Shown: piece by piece, positions 45,914-54,693 of the stretch
Layout: each line of letters opens with the position of its first letter
How positions within the stretch are numbered: position 1 is the stretch's first letter
Assembly: GCF_900452515.1 (NCBI RefSeq)
Contig: NZ_UGNW01000001.1
Location: 2,356,001 to 2,420,000, forward strand
Source: Legionella birminghamensis
GTDB lineage: Bacteria > Pseudomonadota > Gammaproteobacteria > Legionellales > Legionellaceae
Direction of reading: 5' to 3'
Length of the DNA: 64,000 bases
Notes under the pieces: generated by a model
Told to the model about the DNA's origin: nothing
Database searches by the model: none
What the model saw: the letters and a program-made list of their open reading frames with translations, nothing else
Position numbers and translations under genes: made by a program

Positions 45914-47143
45914 ATGCCTGATTTCTCCTTCTTTTTTTCTCTGCAGGGATTGGTTTTTATCAATCTCCTGCAGTTGCTGCTCCTGCTGCTGTCCATGGGC
46001 AAAAACGGAAAATTACAGAAACACTTCACTAATGAAGTCACCCAGCTGAGAGAGTTAGTGATTGAACAGAGCCATCAACTGGAGATGGACATAAGCGAAA
46101 ACTTTTTGCATAGCCAGCAGCGCATCTATGAAATTATCATGCAGAACCAATTAAGTGCTCAGGAGTTGATTAGCAAAACCATTCAACAGCAAATGGCAGA
46201 CATCCGGGAACAAATACATTTCAGCTTCGGCCAGCATGCTCAATCCCTTACCTCTCATCTCCATACCTTAACTGAGGAAATACGCAACCATTTGCAGCAG
46301 CTTACCCAGCAAGTCAATCTTAAACTGACAGAGGGTTTTGAGAAAACGTCGACCACTTTTACCGATGTAGTAAGACGCCTGACCATTATTGATGAGGCCC
46401 AGAAGAAAATAACCGAGTTATCGACCCATGTAGTCAGTCTTCAGGACGTGCTCCAGGATAAGCGGTCACGGGGGGCATTTGGTGAAGTGCAGTTAAATAC
46501 ATTAATTGCCAATATGCTTCCGGCAACGCATTATCAAATGCAATATACCTTAAGTAATCAAAAACGCGCGGACTGTGTTCTTTTCCTGCCGGAGCCCACG
46601 GGGCAAGTAGCCATAGATTCCAAATTTCCGCTGGAAACTTATCAAAAGCTGATTAACAGTAATTGTTCCCCAGGAGACAAAAAACTGCTCCAGCAACAGT
46701 TTCGCCAGGATGTGAACAAACACATAAAGGATATTGCAGAAAAATATATTATCCCGGGCGAAACCAGTGATGGGGCGATGATGTTTATACCCGCCGAAGC
46801 TATCTTTGCCGAAATCCATGCCAGTTATCCTGAGCTGGTTGCCTTGTCGCAACGACTTAAAGTATGGCTTGTTTCGCCTTCAACTTTAATGGCCGTTTTA
46901 ACGACAGCCAAAGCGGTTCTCAAAGATGATGCAACACGTAAGCAGGTACATATTATCCAAAAACATTTACATGCACTTGCCGATGATTTTCAGCGCTTTG
47001 AAAAACGGATGGATAAGCTGTCAAAACATATTGATCAGGCTCATCAGGATGTTGATGAAGTGTCGACATCTGCCAAAAAAATTACGCAGCGCTTCCAGAA
47101 AATTGAGTCGGTGGATTTATTATTGGGCCAGGAAAGTGACTGA
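45914..47143 (+). CDS. rmuC: DNA recombination protein RmuC
   Basis: 409 residues. A membrane segment at the N-terminus (FFFSLQGLVFINLLQLLLLLL), a long coiled coil (about 35-190), and the PD-(D/E)XK-like nuclease domain: RGAFGEVQLNTLIANMLP (about 194), KRADCVLFLPEPTGQVAIDSKFPLETYQ with the Asp/Lys of the active site, MMFIPAEAIFAEIH, and VSPSTLMAVLTTAKAV. RmuC limits inversion at short repeats and acts in DNA damage tolerance. It starts nine bases after the previous gene's stop. Confidence 0.93.
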   Translation: MPDFSFFFSLQGLVFINLLQLLLLLLSMGKNGKLQKHFTNEVTQLRELVIEQSHQLEMDISENFLHSQQRIYEIIMQNQLSAQELISKTIQQQMADIREQIHFSFGQHAQSLTSHLHTLTEEIRNHLQQLTQQVNLKLTEGFEKTSTTFTDVVRRLTIIDEAQKKITELSTHVVSLQDVLQDKRSRGAFGEVQLNTLIANMLPATHYQMQYTLSNQKRADCVLFLPEPTGQVAIDSKFPLETYQKLINSNCSPGDKKLLQQQFRQDVNKHIKDIAEKYIIPGETSDGAMMFIPAEAIFAEIHASYPELVALSQRLKVWLVSPSTLMAVLTTAKAVLKDDATRKQVHIIQKHLHALADDFQRFEKRMDKLSKHIDQAHQDVDEVSTSAKKITQRFQKIESVDLLLGQESD

Positions 47144-47212
47144 GTTCAAAGAACTTCTTTTCAAACCCGCACTTATGATATGCTGATTTAATCCGCTCTT
47201 AGGGAACTACTT

Positions 47213-47581
47213 ATGTACATTGTTTCTCGTCTTGCCCTGTTTACTTTTTTATTATTCAGCCTGTCTTTAGCCCATGCTGGCCGATGTCTGGGAAATACAT
47301 CCGCTGCCTGCCCCACTTGCTGCGATCAATGTTGCGGAAATATGGGCGGTATCTCATACTGCGATTCCTCAGCAGGCCGCTATGTATGTAACAACGGCTA
47401 TTATTCCGCATGCTATTGTACACGCCATGCCATTATGGATCTGCAGAAAATCCAGGGCTGCTGTCTTTGGCAAGGGGGCGTTTTAAAAGTGGATGAATAT
47501 ACCGGCGCAGTCATTTGCAATAGCGGCGAGGTATCCGAAGCCTGCAGTTTCCAGATCCCTGAAACGATAGCGACCTGGTAA
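47213..47581 (+). CDS. cysteine-rich secreted protein
   Basis: 122 residues. Signal peptide MYIVSRLALFTFLLFSLSLAHA, mature start GRCLGNTSAACPTCCDQCCG. It has many Cys residues in pairs and CxC patterns (TCCDQCC, SYC, YVCNNGYYSACYC, GCCLW, AVIC, EACSF), so a disulfide-knotted extracellular or periplasmic fold is likely. Glycine- and tyrosine-rich repeats recall cell-surface Cys-rich domains. AGGGAA precedes the ATG. The family is not one I can name. Confidence 0.75.
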   Translation: MYIVSRLALFTFLLFSLSLAHAGRCLGNTSAACPTCCDQCCGNMGGISYCDSSAGRYVCNNGYYSACYCTRHAIMDLQKIQGCCLWQGGVLKVDEYTGAVICNSGEVSEACSFQIPETIATW

Positions 47582-47586
47582 TGCGA

Positions 47587-47607
47587 TACCGCGCATAAAG
47601 CGCGGTA
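47587..47607. repeat. TACCGCGC palindrome, single copy
   Basis: TACCGCGC, centre ATAAA, GCGCGGTA directly after the stop of the Cys-rich protein. The same 21-base palindrome occurs twice at 51773-51793 and 51851-51871. Confidence 0.7.
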
Positions 47608-47715
47608 CGGGGGGCTTGGCAGGCCACAAGCACTCACTTTTCAATAAAACAGATCTATTGCTGGACAACTTTCCCCACAACAATCATAATTAACGTTTTT
47701 GCTCAGCAAAAATAA

Positions 47716-48810
47716 ATGACGACACCTCTGATTGAAATTAAACATGTATATAAATCTTACGGCCAAAATGAAATTTTGACCGATATTTCCCTATCTGTTT
47801 TTGACGGCGAGTTTCTGACGCTCCTGGGGCCTTCCGGCTGTGGAAAAACAACTTTACTTCGTCTAATTTCCGGTTTTGAGCAACCCTCAGGCGGAGAGAT
47901 TTATATTAACGGCCTTTGCGTTAATAATTTACCGCCACAAAAGCGCGATGTACATACCGTTTTTCAAAGTTATGCCTTATTCCCTCACCTGAGTGTTTTC
48001 GAAAATGTAGCGTTTGCGCTACGCTGCCGAAAAGTTAAGGAAGCCGAAATCCATGAGCGGGTTCTGGAGGCCTTGCGTCTGGTTCAACTGGAATCCTTTG
48101 CTGAGCGCAATATCAAGCAATTAAGCGGAGGTCAGCAGCAACGAGTCGCGATTGCCCGGGCAATTATTAATCGCCCTCAGGTATTACTACTTGACGAGCC
48201 CCTGAGCTCACTTGACTACCGCTTAAGAAAAGCCATGCAGTCCGAGTTAAAGCAATTGCAGCAAAAACTGAATATGACCTTTATTTTTGTAACGCATGAT
48301 CAGGAAGAGGCGCTGTCGATGTCTGATCGCATCGTCATTTTCAATCATGGAGAAATTGAGCAGATCGGTACACCGCGGGAAGTGTATGAAACGCCGGTGA
48401 ATTTGCATGTGGCCAGCTTCATAGGTGAAGCTAACATCTTCCAAACCACTGTCAAAAATGCGAACGATCAAAATCTGATTGTTGATATTGAAGGGGTTGA
48501 ACTGACTTGCAAGAATACTGCTGATTTCCAAACGGGAGAAAATGTTCATTTAATTGTAAGGCCTGAAGACATACGCGTCTGGGATTTGCATGAAGTAAGC
48601 GATACCCACGGGATGCTTCCAGGAAAAATCAGTGAGATTGTCTATAAAGGCTCTACCGTTGATCTGAAAGTGAGCCTGAACTCAGGAAAAATAATCAATG
48701 CCTCAGAGTTCTTTGATGAGGACGACGATAAGCTGGAATACAAGACAAATGAAACAGTCTGGGTAGAATGGTTATCTGGATGGGAGGTGCTTTTGCGCGA
48801 TGAAAGCTAA
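47716..48810 (+). CDS. potA: spermidine/putrescine ABC transporter ATP-binding protein
   Basis: 364 residues. ABC domain (1-235): Walker A LLGPSGCGKTTLLRL, Q-loop VFQSYALFPHLSVFENVAFAL, signature LSGGQQQRVAIARAI, Walker B VLLLDEPLSSLD, switch His FVTHDQEEA. A C-terminal TOBE regulatory region follows (about 270-360: HLIVRPEDIRVW, VYKGSTVDLKV, TVWVEWLSGWEVLL). It powers polyamine import by PotBC. Its end overlaps potB by 11 bases. Confidence 0.96.
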   Translation: MTTPLIEIKHVYKSYGQNEILTDISLSVFDGEFLTLLGPSGCGKTTLLRLISGFEQPSGGEIYINGLCVNNLPPQKRDVHTVFQSYALFPHLSVFENVAFALRCRKVKEAEIHERVLEALRLVQLESFAERNIKQLSGGQQQRVAIARAIINRPQVLLLDEPLSSLDYRLRKAMQSELKQLQQKLNMTFIFVTHDQEEALSMSDRIVIFNHGEIEQIGTPREVYETPVNLHVASFIGEANIFQTTVKNANDQNLIVDIEGVELTCKNTADFQTGENVHLIVRPEDIRVWDLHEVSDTHGMLPGKISEIVYKGSTVDLKVSLNSGKIINASEFFDEDDDKLEYKTNETVWVEWLSGWEVLLRDES

Positions 48811-49624
48811 GGCATACTCACTTTATTTTCTCTACGGCTGGCTAATTGTCTTTAGCTTTTTGCCGCTTTGCTTTGTTCTGGTTACCAGCTTTCTTTCAAG
48901 AGATCCTGTGAATCTGATGGCGCTCCCCTTCACTCTGGAAAATTACACAGCCTTACTGAACTGGGTATTTGCCAAAATTTTCTTTCGCTCTTTATTGATT
49001 GCAGCCATAACCACCCTGTTGTGTCTGCTGATCGCATACCCCTTTAGCTATCTTTTAGTGAAATCCCGACATCAGTCTATCCTGATTTTATTGATTATAA
49101 TTCCATTCTGGACAAGCTCACTGGTACGTACATACTCCCTCATTGCGATGCTTAAAACGAAAGGGATCATCAATGCTATCTTGCTAAAACTGCATATCAT
49201 CGATGTCCCATTGTCACTCCTGTACTCCAATTTCGCAGTTATCATTGGCCTCGTTTATAATTTGTTCCCTTTTATGGTATTGCCTATTTTTAACAATATG
49301 GAGCGATTCGATTTTCGATTAATCGAAGCAGCCAAGGATTTAGGCGCCAGCAAATGGGCGATGTTCAGCCGCGTTTTCCTGCCCAATACTGCCCCTGGCA
49401 TCCTGGCGGGTTCCTTGCTGGTGATGCTTCCAGCAATGACTCTGTTTTATATTCCTAATGTATTAGGCGGAGCGCGTTCCATTCTTCTGGGCAACCTGAT
49501 TCAAAACCAGTTTCTGGTTCTTGAAAATTGGCCGCAGGGATCAGCAACCAGCATCGTGCTTACCCTTTTATTACTCTTACTGCTTATGTTTTATCGGCGC
49601 CAAAACAGTGAGGTTGGCGTATGA
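48800..49624 (+). CDS. potB: spermidine/putrescine ABC transporter permease PotB
   Basis: 274 residues, six membrane segments. The cytoplasmic EAA loop is FRLIEAAKDLGASKWAMFSRVFLPNTAPGILAG (about 173-205). RTYSLIAMLKTKGIIN and LYSNFAVIIGLVYNLFPFMVLPI are usual for PotB. It pairs with PotC in the inner membrane. Overlaps potA and, by ATGA, potC. Confidence 0.95.
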   Translation: MKAKAYSLYFLYGWLIVFSFLPLCFVLVTSFLSRDPVNLMALPFTLENYTALLNWVFAKIFFRSLLIAAITTLLCLLIAYPFSYLLVKSRHQSILILLIIIPFWTSSLVRTYSLIAMLKTKGIINAILLKLHIIDVPLSLLYSNFAVIIGLVYNLFPFMVLPIFNNMERFDFRLIEAAKDLGASKWAMFSRVFLPNTAPGILAGSLLVMLPAMTLFYIPNVLGGARSILLGNLIQNQFLVLENWPQGSATSIVLTLLLLLLLMFYRRQNSEVGV

Positions 49625-50388
49625 AAAACATTGCAAAGCGATTTTTTCTTTTTTTCGTCTATACCCTTTTGTATTTTCCTATCCTGATATTGGTGCTCTA
49701 CTCCGTTAATAATGCCAAATTTTCCTTACAGTGGCATGGATTTTCACTCAAATGGTATATCGAGCTTTTCCATGATCGAGGCTTGTGGTCCGCATTTAGC
49801 AACTCGTTAATCCTTGGGATTAGTTCTGCTTTAATTGCTACGGTCATTGGCTTATTGACCTCAGTGCATCTTTTTCTATTTAAAACGCGCCACCGTCAAG
49901 TTCTGGCGGTGATGCTATTATTGTTAATTATTATTCCAGATTTGGTTCTGGGCGTATCCCTGTTACTATTTTTCAATATTACCGGGCTGCCCTTGGGGTT
50001 TTTCAGCCTGTTAATCGCTCACATAACCTTTTGTTTACCCTTCGTGATTCTAACGATTAATGCACGGATTAATACACTCAATCCCAATATCTATTTCAGC
50101 GCCCTTGATCTCGGCGCGAGCCGTTCTACTGCGTTAAGGAAAATATTATTACCCCTGCTTTGGCCTGCGGTATTAAGTGCCTTTTTGCTCTGCTTCACGC
50201 TTTCTCTGGACGATGTGATCATTAGCTACTTTGTGGCGGGACCTGACTTTAACATTTTACCCTTGACTATCTACTCACTGGTTCGCGCCGGCGTAACCCC
50301 TGAATTAAACGCGTTATGCTCCATTACTTTCGGCTTATCCATGATCCTGGTTATCATTTCCCATTTATTATCGCGGCGCTCATTATGA
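49621..50388 (+). CDS. potC: spermidine/putrescine ABC transporter permease PotC
   Basis: 255 residues, six membrane segments. Starts MKNIAKRFFLFFVYTLLYFPILILVLYSVN with FSLQWHGFSLKWYIELF following, as in PotC. EAA loop SALDLGASRSTALRKILLPLLWPAVLSAF (about 161-189), then the LDDVIISYFVAGPDFNILPLTIYSLVR motif. Coupled to potB and potD by four-base overlaps. Confidence 0.95.
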   Translation: MKNIAKRFFLFFVYTLLYFPILILVLYSVNNAKFSLQWHGFSLKWYIELFHDRGLWSAFSNSLILGISSALIATVIGLLTSVHLFLFKTRHRQVLAVMLLLLIIIPDLVLGVSLLLFFNITGLPLGFFSLLIAHITFCLPFVILTINARINTLNPNIYFSALDLGASRSTALRKILLPLLWPAVLSAFLLCFTLSLDDVIISYFVAGPDFNILPLTIYSLVRAGVTPELNALCSITFGLSMILVIISHLLSRRSL

Positions 50389-51410
50389 AAAAATTAATCA
50401 TCGCATTTGGGCTCTGCTTTTATTCAATGACTGCCTGTGCCGCAGTCGTTAACGTCTATGTCTGGGGCGGTGAAATCCCCAAAACAGTAGTCCAGCAATT
50501 CGAGAATGAAACAGGGATTAAAGTCAATTTTTCTACCTATGACAGCAACGAAACCATGTATGCCAAATTAAAGGCGAGCAGTAATACGATATATGATGTT
50601 ATTTTGCCGTCTGGCTATTTTGTTGAGCGCATGAAAAAACAAAACATGCTTCATCCTATTGATCCGCAAAAATTGCCCAATCTTAAAAACCTTGACCCTG
50701 TTTTTACCAATAACGATTACGATCGAGGCAATCAGTTCAGCGTACCCATGATTTGGGGCTTAACCGGTATTTTTTACAATGCCGGTACCATAAAAAGCCC
50801 ACCGGACAGTTGGGCGAAACTTTGGGAGAAGCAATGGCAAAAGCAATTAATGCTTCTTGATGATTCCCGTGAAGTATTTGCCATTGCATTAATGAGTTTG
50901 GGGTTTGACCCTAATGATAGTGATGCTGACCATATTCGCCTGGCTTATGAGCATTTGTTAAAGCTCGTTCCCAATATCAAACTATTTGCCAGCGACAGTA
51001 TCCAGGCAATAATGATTGATGAGGACGCCTCGTTGGGGACAGCCTGGAATGGCGACGCATTTAAAGCACAATCTGAAAATAAAGCGATTCAATTTATTTT
51101 TCCAAAAGACGGATTTGTAATTTGGGTCGATTGTCTGGCCATGCCCTTAAATCCGCCGCATCCAGAAGAGGCCTATGCCTTCATCAACTTCATCCTGCGG
51201 CCCGATATCTCAAGCCAAATTGCTCTGAAGGAAGGTCATGCCATTACTAATCTTGCAGGACGGAAACTACTTCCTCAATCTCTACAGCAAAATACACTGA
51301 TTTACCCGCCGGCAGATATTCTGCAGCGAGGGCATTTTCAAAGAGATGTCGGAGAGGAAACTTTATTGATATATAACCAGTACTGGGAACAACTTAAACT
51401 GGCGTTTTAA
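50385..51410 (+). CDS. potD: spermidine/putrescine-binding periplasmic protein
   Basis: 341 residues from the ATG at 50385, which overlaps the potC stop and opens a signal peptide (MKKLIIAFGLCFYSMTACA). Mature motifs: VVNVYVWGGEIPKTVVQQFENETGIKVNFSTYDSNE, SSNTIYDVILPSGYFVERM, VPMIWGLTGIFYN, GDAF and FVIWVDCLAMPLNPPHPEEAYAFINFIL. It captures polyamines for PotABC. In the mature start, the usual NW before YI is YVWGGE, a small difference from the E. coli protein. Confidence 0.94.
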   Translation: MKKLIIAFGLCFYSMTACAAVVNVYVWGGEIPKTVVQQFENETGIKVNFSTYDSNETMYAKLKASSNTIYDVILPSGYFVERMKKQNMLHPIDPQKLPNLKNLDPVFTNNDYDRGNQFSVPMIWGLTGIFYNAGTIKSPPDSWAKLWEKQWQKQLMLLDDSREVFAIALMSLGFDPNDSDADHIRLAYEHLLKLVPNIKLFASDSIQAIMIDEDASLGTAWNGDAFKAQSENKAIQFIFPKDGFVIWVDCLAMPLNPPHPEEAYAFINFILRPDISSQIALKEGHAITNLAGRKLLPQSLQQNTLIYPPADILQRGHFQRDVGEETLLIYNQYWEQLKLAF

Positions 51411-51411
51411 C

Positions 51412-51660
51412 TCCCCGCGGCTTTGACCCATAGCTATCTACACAAATATTTTCCCCGTTCGAATCCCCGCGGCTGCGACCGCGGGGCCCATGCCTGTTGA
51501 AGTAGTATGGTCCTCAGACAAGTTTCAATCAGGTAGTCAAAACAAGTGTTCTTAACATTAAATTGGCTTCGTGTGGGCCCGCGGTCGCAGCCGCGGGGAT
51601 TCGATAGCTTTTAATTCTCATGCACTGGTGTAGATTTACCTATGGCTTTGACCGCGGGGC
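51412..51660. repeat. GC-rich hairpin-arm repeat element, copy G (type 2, inverted)
   Basis: Core 51460-51603. Left loop CTGCGA and right loop TCGCAG, exact complements but different from the loops of copies C and D although the spacer is the same type 2 (shortened by about 22 bases). CATAGCTATCTACACAAA motif at 51430-51447, an extra half arm at about 51643-51660. Follows the potD stop directly. Confidence 0.85.
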
Positions 51661-51766
51661 CCACACCGGGTCCTGCACTGGCAGAAACTATCCTTTACTC
51701 GAACTTCTATGGGTTCCGCAGTCAAAGTCTGAGAGATCCTCCCAAAATTTAACCATCTTAACAGTG

Positions 51767-51877
51767 CCTACGTACCGCGCTTTATGCGCGGTAACCATAA
51801 TAGAAGGTGGGATTGTAATACTTTTAATTCATCAGAAAACATTGCATGGATACCGCGCATAAAGCGCGGTACGTAGC
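51767..51877. repeat. 110-base miniature element with terminal TACCGCGC palindromes
   Basis: CTACGTACCGCGCTTTATGC at 51768 and its complement ending at 51876 form terminal inverted repeats of about 28 bases around a 50-base AT-rich centre. Each end is itself the 21-base palindrome seen at 47587-47607. No coding content. It looks like a non-autonomous mobile or REP-type element. Confidence 0.7.
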
Positions 51878-51961
51878 GTTTTTCATATGACTCATCTATT
51901 TATCCTTATATTTTGGGTCAAAACCGCGGGAATAAGGCTTACTCTAAGCCGCGAGGCTTAG

Positions 51962-52738
51962 TTATTCCATATTTTTACTCTCAGGCAGTTTATGTAATTG
52001 CCTGTCTGGATAAATCTGCTTCACTCCTCGATAAAACGTTCCCTGTGCGCTAAAAGCTGCCATTAACACCCCTGCTTTACCATCTAAAATCCCCCGCTGT
52101 AATATCAGACAGCGGAAAAACATCCAGCTTGTGCTAATCAGTACGGACAAAAACGAAGGAGCCCTGCCCTGTTTTAATCGCACTCTGGCACTGTATGACG
52201 AATAGCGGTTGATTTTAGCCAGAGCATGAGTCACATCCAGAAATGAATGATGCATAATTGGGTTTTTAATCTTCCCTATGCTGCGATTTTGGGGGAGAAG
52301 AATTTTTTCATGAACGATATCATCACTATACTGGGCGCCTTCCCGCTTGAATAGGCGAACATGACGTTTGGGGCTTGCTGAGTAACGCAGCATTTTGCCA
52401 TAAAAGTTCATACGGATAGGGACGCGATAGGCCTCTGCTTTAGCGGACTGTACAGCGGTTTCTATTTCTTCTTTTAATTCATCACTTACTGATTCATCTG
52501 CGTCAAGATTCAACACCCAGTCGCCAGAAGCCAGTGCCAGGGCGCGTTGTTTTTGAATACCATAACCCTGCCAATCATCGCTAATATAAACATGTTCAGT
52601 ATACTCCTGGGCAATAGCAACAGTTCTATCGGTGCTGCCGGAGTCCAGAACAATTATTTCATCAGCCCAGTCAACGGACTCTAGACATCTTTTTATATTG
52701 GCTTCTTCATTTTTGGTAATAATAATAACACTAAGCAT
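51962..52738 (-). CDS. family 2 glycosyltransferase, LPS core type (WaaE/KdtX-like)
   Basis: 258 residues. GT-A fold: LSVIIITKNEEANIKRCLESVDWADEIIVLDSGSTDRTVAIAQEY (1-46), the acidic motif VLNLDADESVSDEL (about 75-88), MNFYGKMLRYSASPKRHVRLFKR and the WaaE-like DIVHEKILLP region. The C-terminus has a hydrophobic stretch (SVLISTSWMFFRCLIL) usual for this group. It probably adds glucose or a similar sugar to the inner core of lipopolysaccharide at the inner face of the membrane. Single leftward gene. Confidence 0.88.
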   Translation of the reverse strand: MLSVIIITKNEEANIKRCLESVDWADEIIVLDSGSTDRTVAIAQEYTEHVYISDDWQGYGIQKQRALALASGDWVLNLDADESVSDELKEEIETAVQSAKAEAYRVPIRMNFYGKMLRYSASPKRHVRLFKREGAQYSDDIVHEKILLPQNRSIGKIKNPIMHHSFLDVTHALAKINRYSSYSARVRLKQGRAPSFLSVLISTSWMFFRCLILQRGILDGKAGVLMAAFSAQGTFYRGVKQIYPDRQLHKLPESKNME

Positions 52739-52846
52739 GCGATCGGCCAGAAAATTAACTTAGCAGTATTTTAGCGAGAATGCCCAGGCTTGTAACTATC
52801 AATAGTTATAAATGGATTAACATACTGCATATTTTGCCAGTATTAA

Positions 52847-53038
52847 TTATTCATCATGACATTTACGAAAGTTTCTTACAATTTCATTCGTGGAGTTGTT
52901 AACGATGTGTCCGTGATAATCACCTGTTTTTCCTTGTACCTGAGTTAGCATCCAGATAAAAAGCTGTTCCAGATTGTCATCATTTTTGGATAAAACTTCC
53001 TGTGCTCCAACGTAAATTTTCGCCGTATAGATAAACAT
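52847..53038 (-). CDS. short hypothetical protein
   Basis: 63 residues: MFIYTAKIYVGAQEVLSKND, then LEQLFIWMLTQVQGKTGDYHGHIVNN and a charged end (RNFRKCHDE). The composition is protein-like, with an alternating strand, a helix and a strand, and GGGGA lies six bases before the ATG. No family recognised and no signal peptide. It is isolated in a 550-base gap; the 250 bases between it and the next gene (53039-53290) show no further feature except the presumed promoters of the two divergent genes. Confidence 0.55.
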   Translation of the reverse strand: MFIYTAKIYVGAQEVLSKNDDNLEQLFIWMLTQVQGKTGDYHGHIVNNSTNEIVRNFRKCHDE

Positions 53039-53290
53039 AACAATTCCCCGTCACTTAAATGAGCACTAGAAATATGAATGCACGCGATGTAAAACCTTTC
53101 GGCTACTACTCTTATGGGAATTGCTAAGCAGATCTTACATCCTGTTTACTAAGTATGGCACAGTTTTGAAAATGACAGATGACAGCAACGGCTTGTTTCC
53201 AGATTTATTTTCTTAGCTCTTTTCTGAGTGAGCAAAACAGCATAATATAGCAGATTGTTTTGAATACCAAAATCAATATTCAGGAATCGC

Positions 53291-54232
53291 ATGAAAAGGA
53301 TTTGGATTGTTGCTTTATTAGCATTTTTAAATTTTTCAACCGCACAGGCTTATGATGAGCCCTATGTGAATCTGGGATCTACCAGTTTTTTTGATGGAGG
53401 CCCTCCCGCAGGTCCCGGACTGTATTTTCAGGATTACTTCCAGTATTTCACTACTGATCAATTAAATGATAAAAATGGACGGCGATTACCCTTGCCAAAA
53501 ACGGATGTCGACGTCACCCTCAATATTACTCAGTTGATTTATCTTTCCAAAATCAGGTTTCTTGGCGCGAGCCTGGGAATGTCTGCCCTGCTTCCCTGGG
53601 TTGTTAATACCAGCGTCGATGACGGATTAGGCAATACTGCCTTATACGGTCAGGTTGGCCAAGGCGATGTATTTATTGGTCCAGCGCTGCAATTTGATCC
53701 CATTATGCGCAAAGATGGCCAGGGACCATTGTATGTCCAGCGTTTAGATCTGGACATCATCTTACCTACTGGAGAATACAATCGGAACTATGCTATCAAC
53801 CCAGGAAGCAATTTCTGGTCATTAAACCCCTATTGGGCAGGTACTTTATGGATCACGCCCAAGTTGTCCGGTTCTTTCCGTCTGCATTATTTATGGAATG
53901 CTAAGAATCATGATCCTAACGTTGCTTTTGGTCCCTTTGCCAGAACAACGCAGGCGGGACAGGCAGTATATGCCAACTTTGCAGGAAGTTACCAATTTAC
54001 AGACAAGTTTTTTGCAGGGGTAAATGGCTATTGGTTTAACCAGTTTACAGATACCAAACTGAACGGAACTGACGTTCCAGGTCGACGGGAGAAGGTCTGG
54101 GCAATTGGCCCAGGTTTGTTGTATAACATTACAAAAAACCATTTCCTTTTTATTAATTATTATTCTGAGCAGGATGCCCGAAACAGAGCGCTAGCGAAAG
54201 TAGCTGTAGTGCGTTTAGCTATTCATTTCTAG
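53291..54232 (+). CDS. outer-membrane beta-barrel of the MetA (phenol degradation) family
   Basis: 313 residues. Signal peptide MKRIWIVALLAFLNFSTAQA, then the PF13557-like pattern: an aromatic start (YVNLGSTSFFDGGPPAGPGLYFQDYFQYFTTD), amphipathic strands, GDVFIGPALQFDP, VQRLDLDIILPTGEYN, and ends FLFINYYSEQDARN with a terminal aromatic (VRLAIHF). Such proteins are outer-membrane channels or transport factors for hydrophobic substrates. AGGAA before the ATG. The substrate cannot be told from context. Confidence 0.82.
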   Translation: MKRIWIVALLAFLNFSTAQAYDEPYVNLGSTSFFDGGPPAGPGLYFQDYFQYFTTDQLNDKNGRRLPLPKTDVDVTLNITQLIYLSKIRFLGASLGMSALLPWVVNTSVDDGLGNTALYGQVGQGDVFIGPALQFDPIMRKDGQGPLYVQRLDLDIILPTGEYNRNYAINPGSNFWSLNPYWAGTLWITPKLSGSFRLHYLWNAKNHDPNVAFGPFARTTQAGQAVYANFAGSYQFTDKFFAGVNGYWFNQFTDTKLNGTDVPGRREKVWAIGPGLLYNITKNHFLFINYYSEQDARNRALAKVAVVRLAIHF

Positions 54233-54261
54233 TGCAGACGTTCGATTGAGATTTTCGAATT

Positions 54262-54680
54262 CCGGGGCGCAGGGATTCGAGCGCAGCAACCACAATCCGA
54301 ATCTGGCTGCATTCGGCCATACGAATACCCGCGGCACCGACCCATAGCTATCTACACAAATGTTTTTCCCGCTCCGAATCCCCGCGGCTGCGACCGCGGG
54401 GCCCACACGAAGCCTGTCTAGAATATTGATTTTTGCTAATTTAGGATAAGTTTGAAAGACTTATTCCAAACTGCTTTTGCGATTTACGGCAACGTTGGAT
54501 TCATCTGAAGAGCATGTTCGGCCACAAAACATGGGCCCCGTGGTCAAGCCACGGGGAGTCGAAGGAGTCGAAGCCACGGGGATTCGAGGGAGTCGAAGCC
54601 ACGGGGATTCGAGGGAGTCGAAGCCGCGGGGATTCGAGGGAGTCGCAGCCGCAGGGATTCGAAGGAGCCTGCGCTGAGGC
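54262..54680. repeat. GC-rich hairpin-arm repeat element, copy H (type 1) with a 25-base tandem array
   Basis: Core 54375-54561, left loop CTGCGA, right arm changed to CCCCGTGG with loop TCAAGC. Type 1 spacer (ACGAAGCCTGTCTAGAATAT onward). To the right, a 25-base unit with GATTCGAGGGAGTCGAAGCC repeats at 54581, 54606 and 54631, plus diverged units at both ends. CATAGCTATCTACACAAA motif at about 54343. Ends close to the clpA stop. Confidence 0.85.
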
Positions 54681-54693
54681 GATTCGGCTAACT

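Noticed and set aside
51620-51862. 80-codon frame after potD
   Set aside because: It crosses repeat copy G and the miniature element, without ribosome site or conserved character.
52847-53038. 63-residue protein considered as a toxin or antitoxin
   Set aside because: No partner gene beside it and no toxin motif; kept only as a short hypothetical protein.
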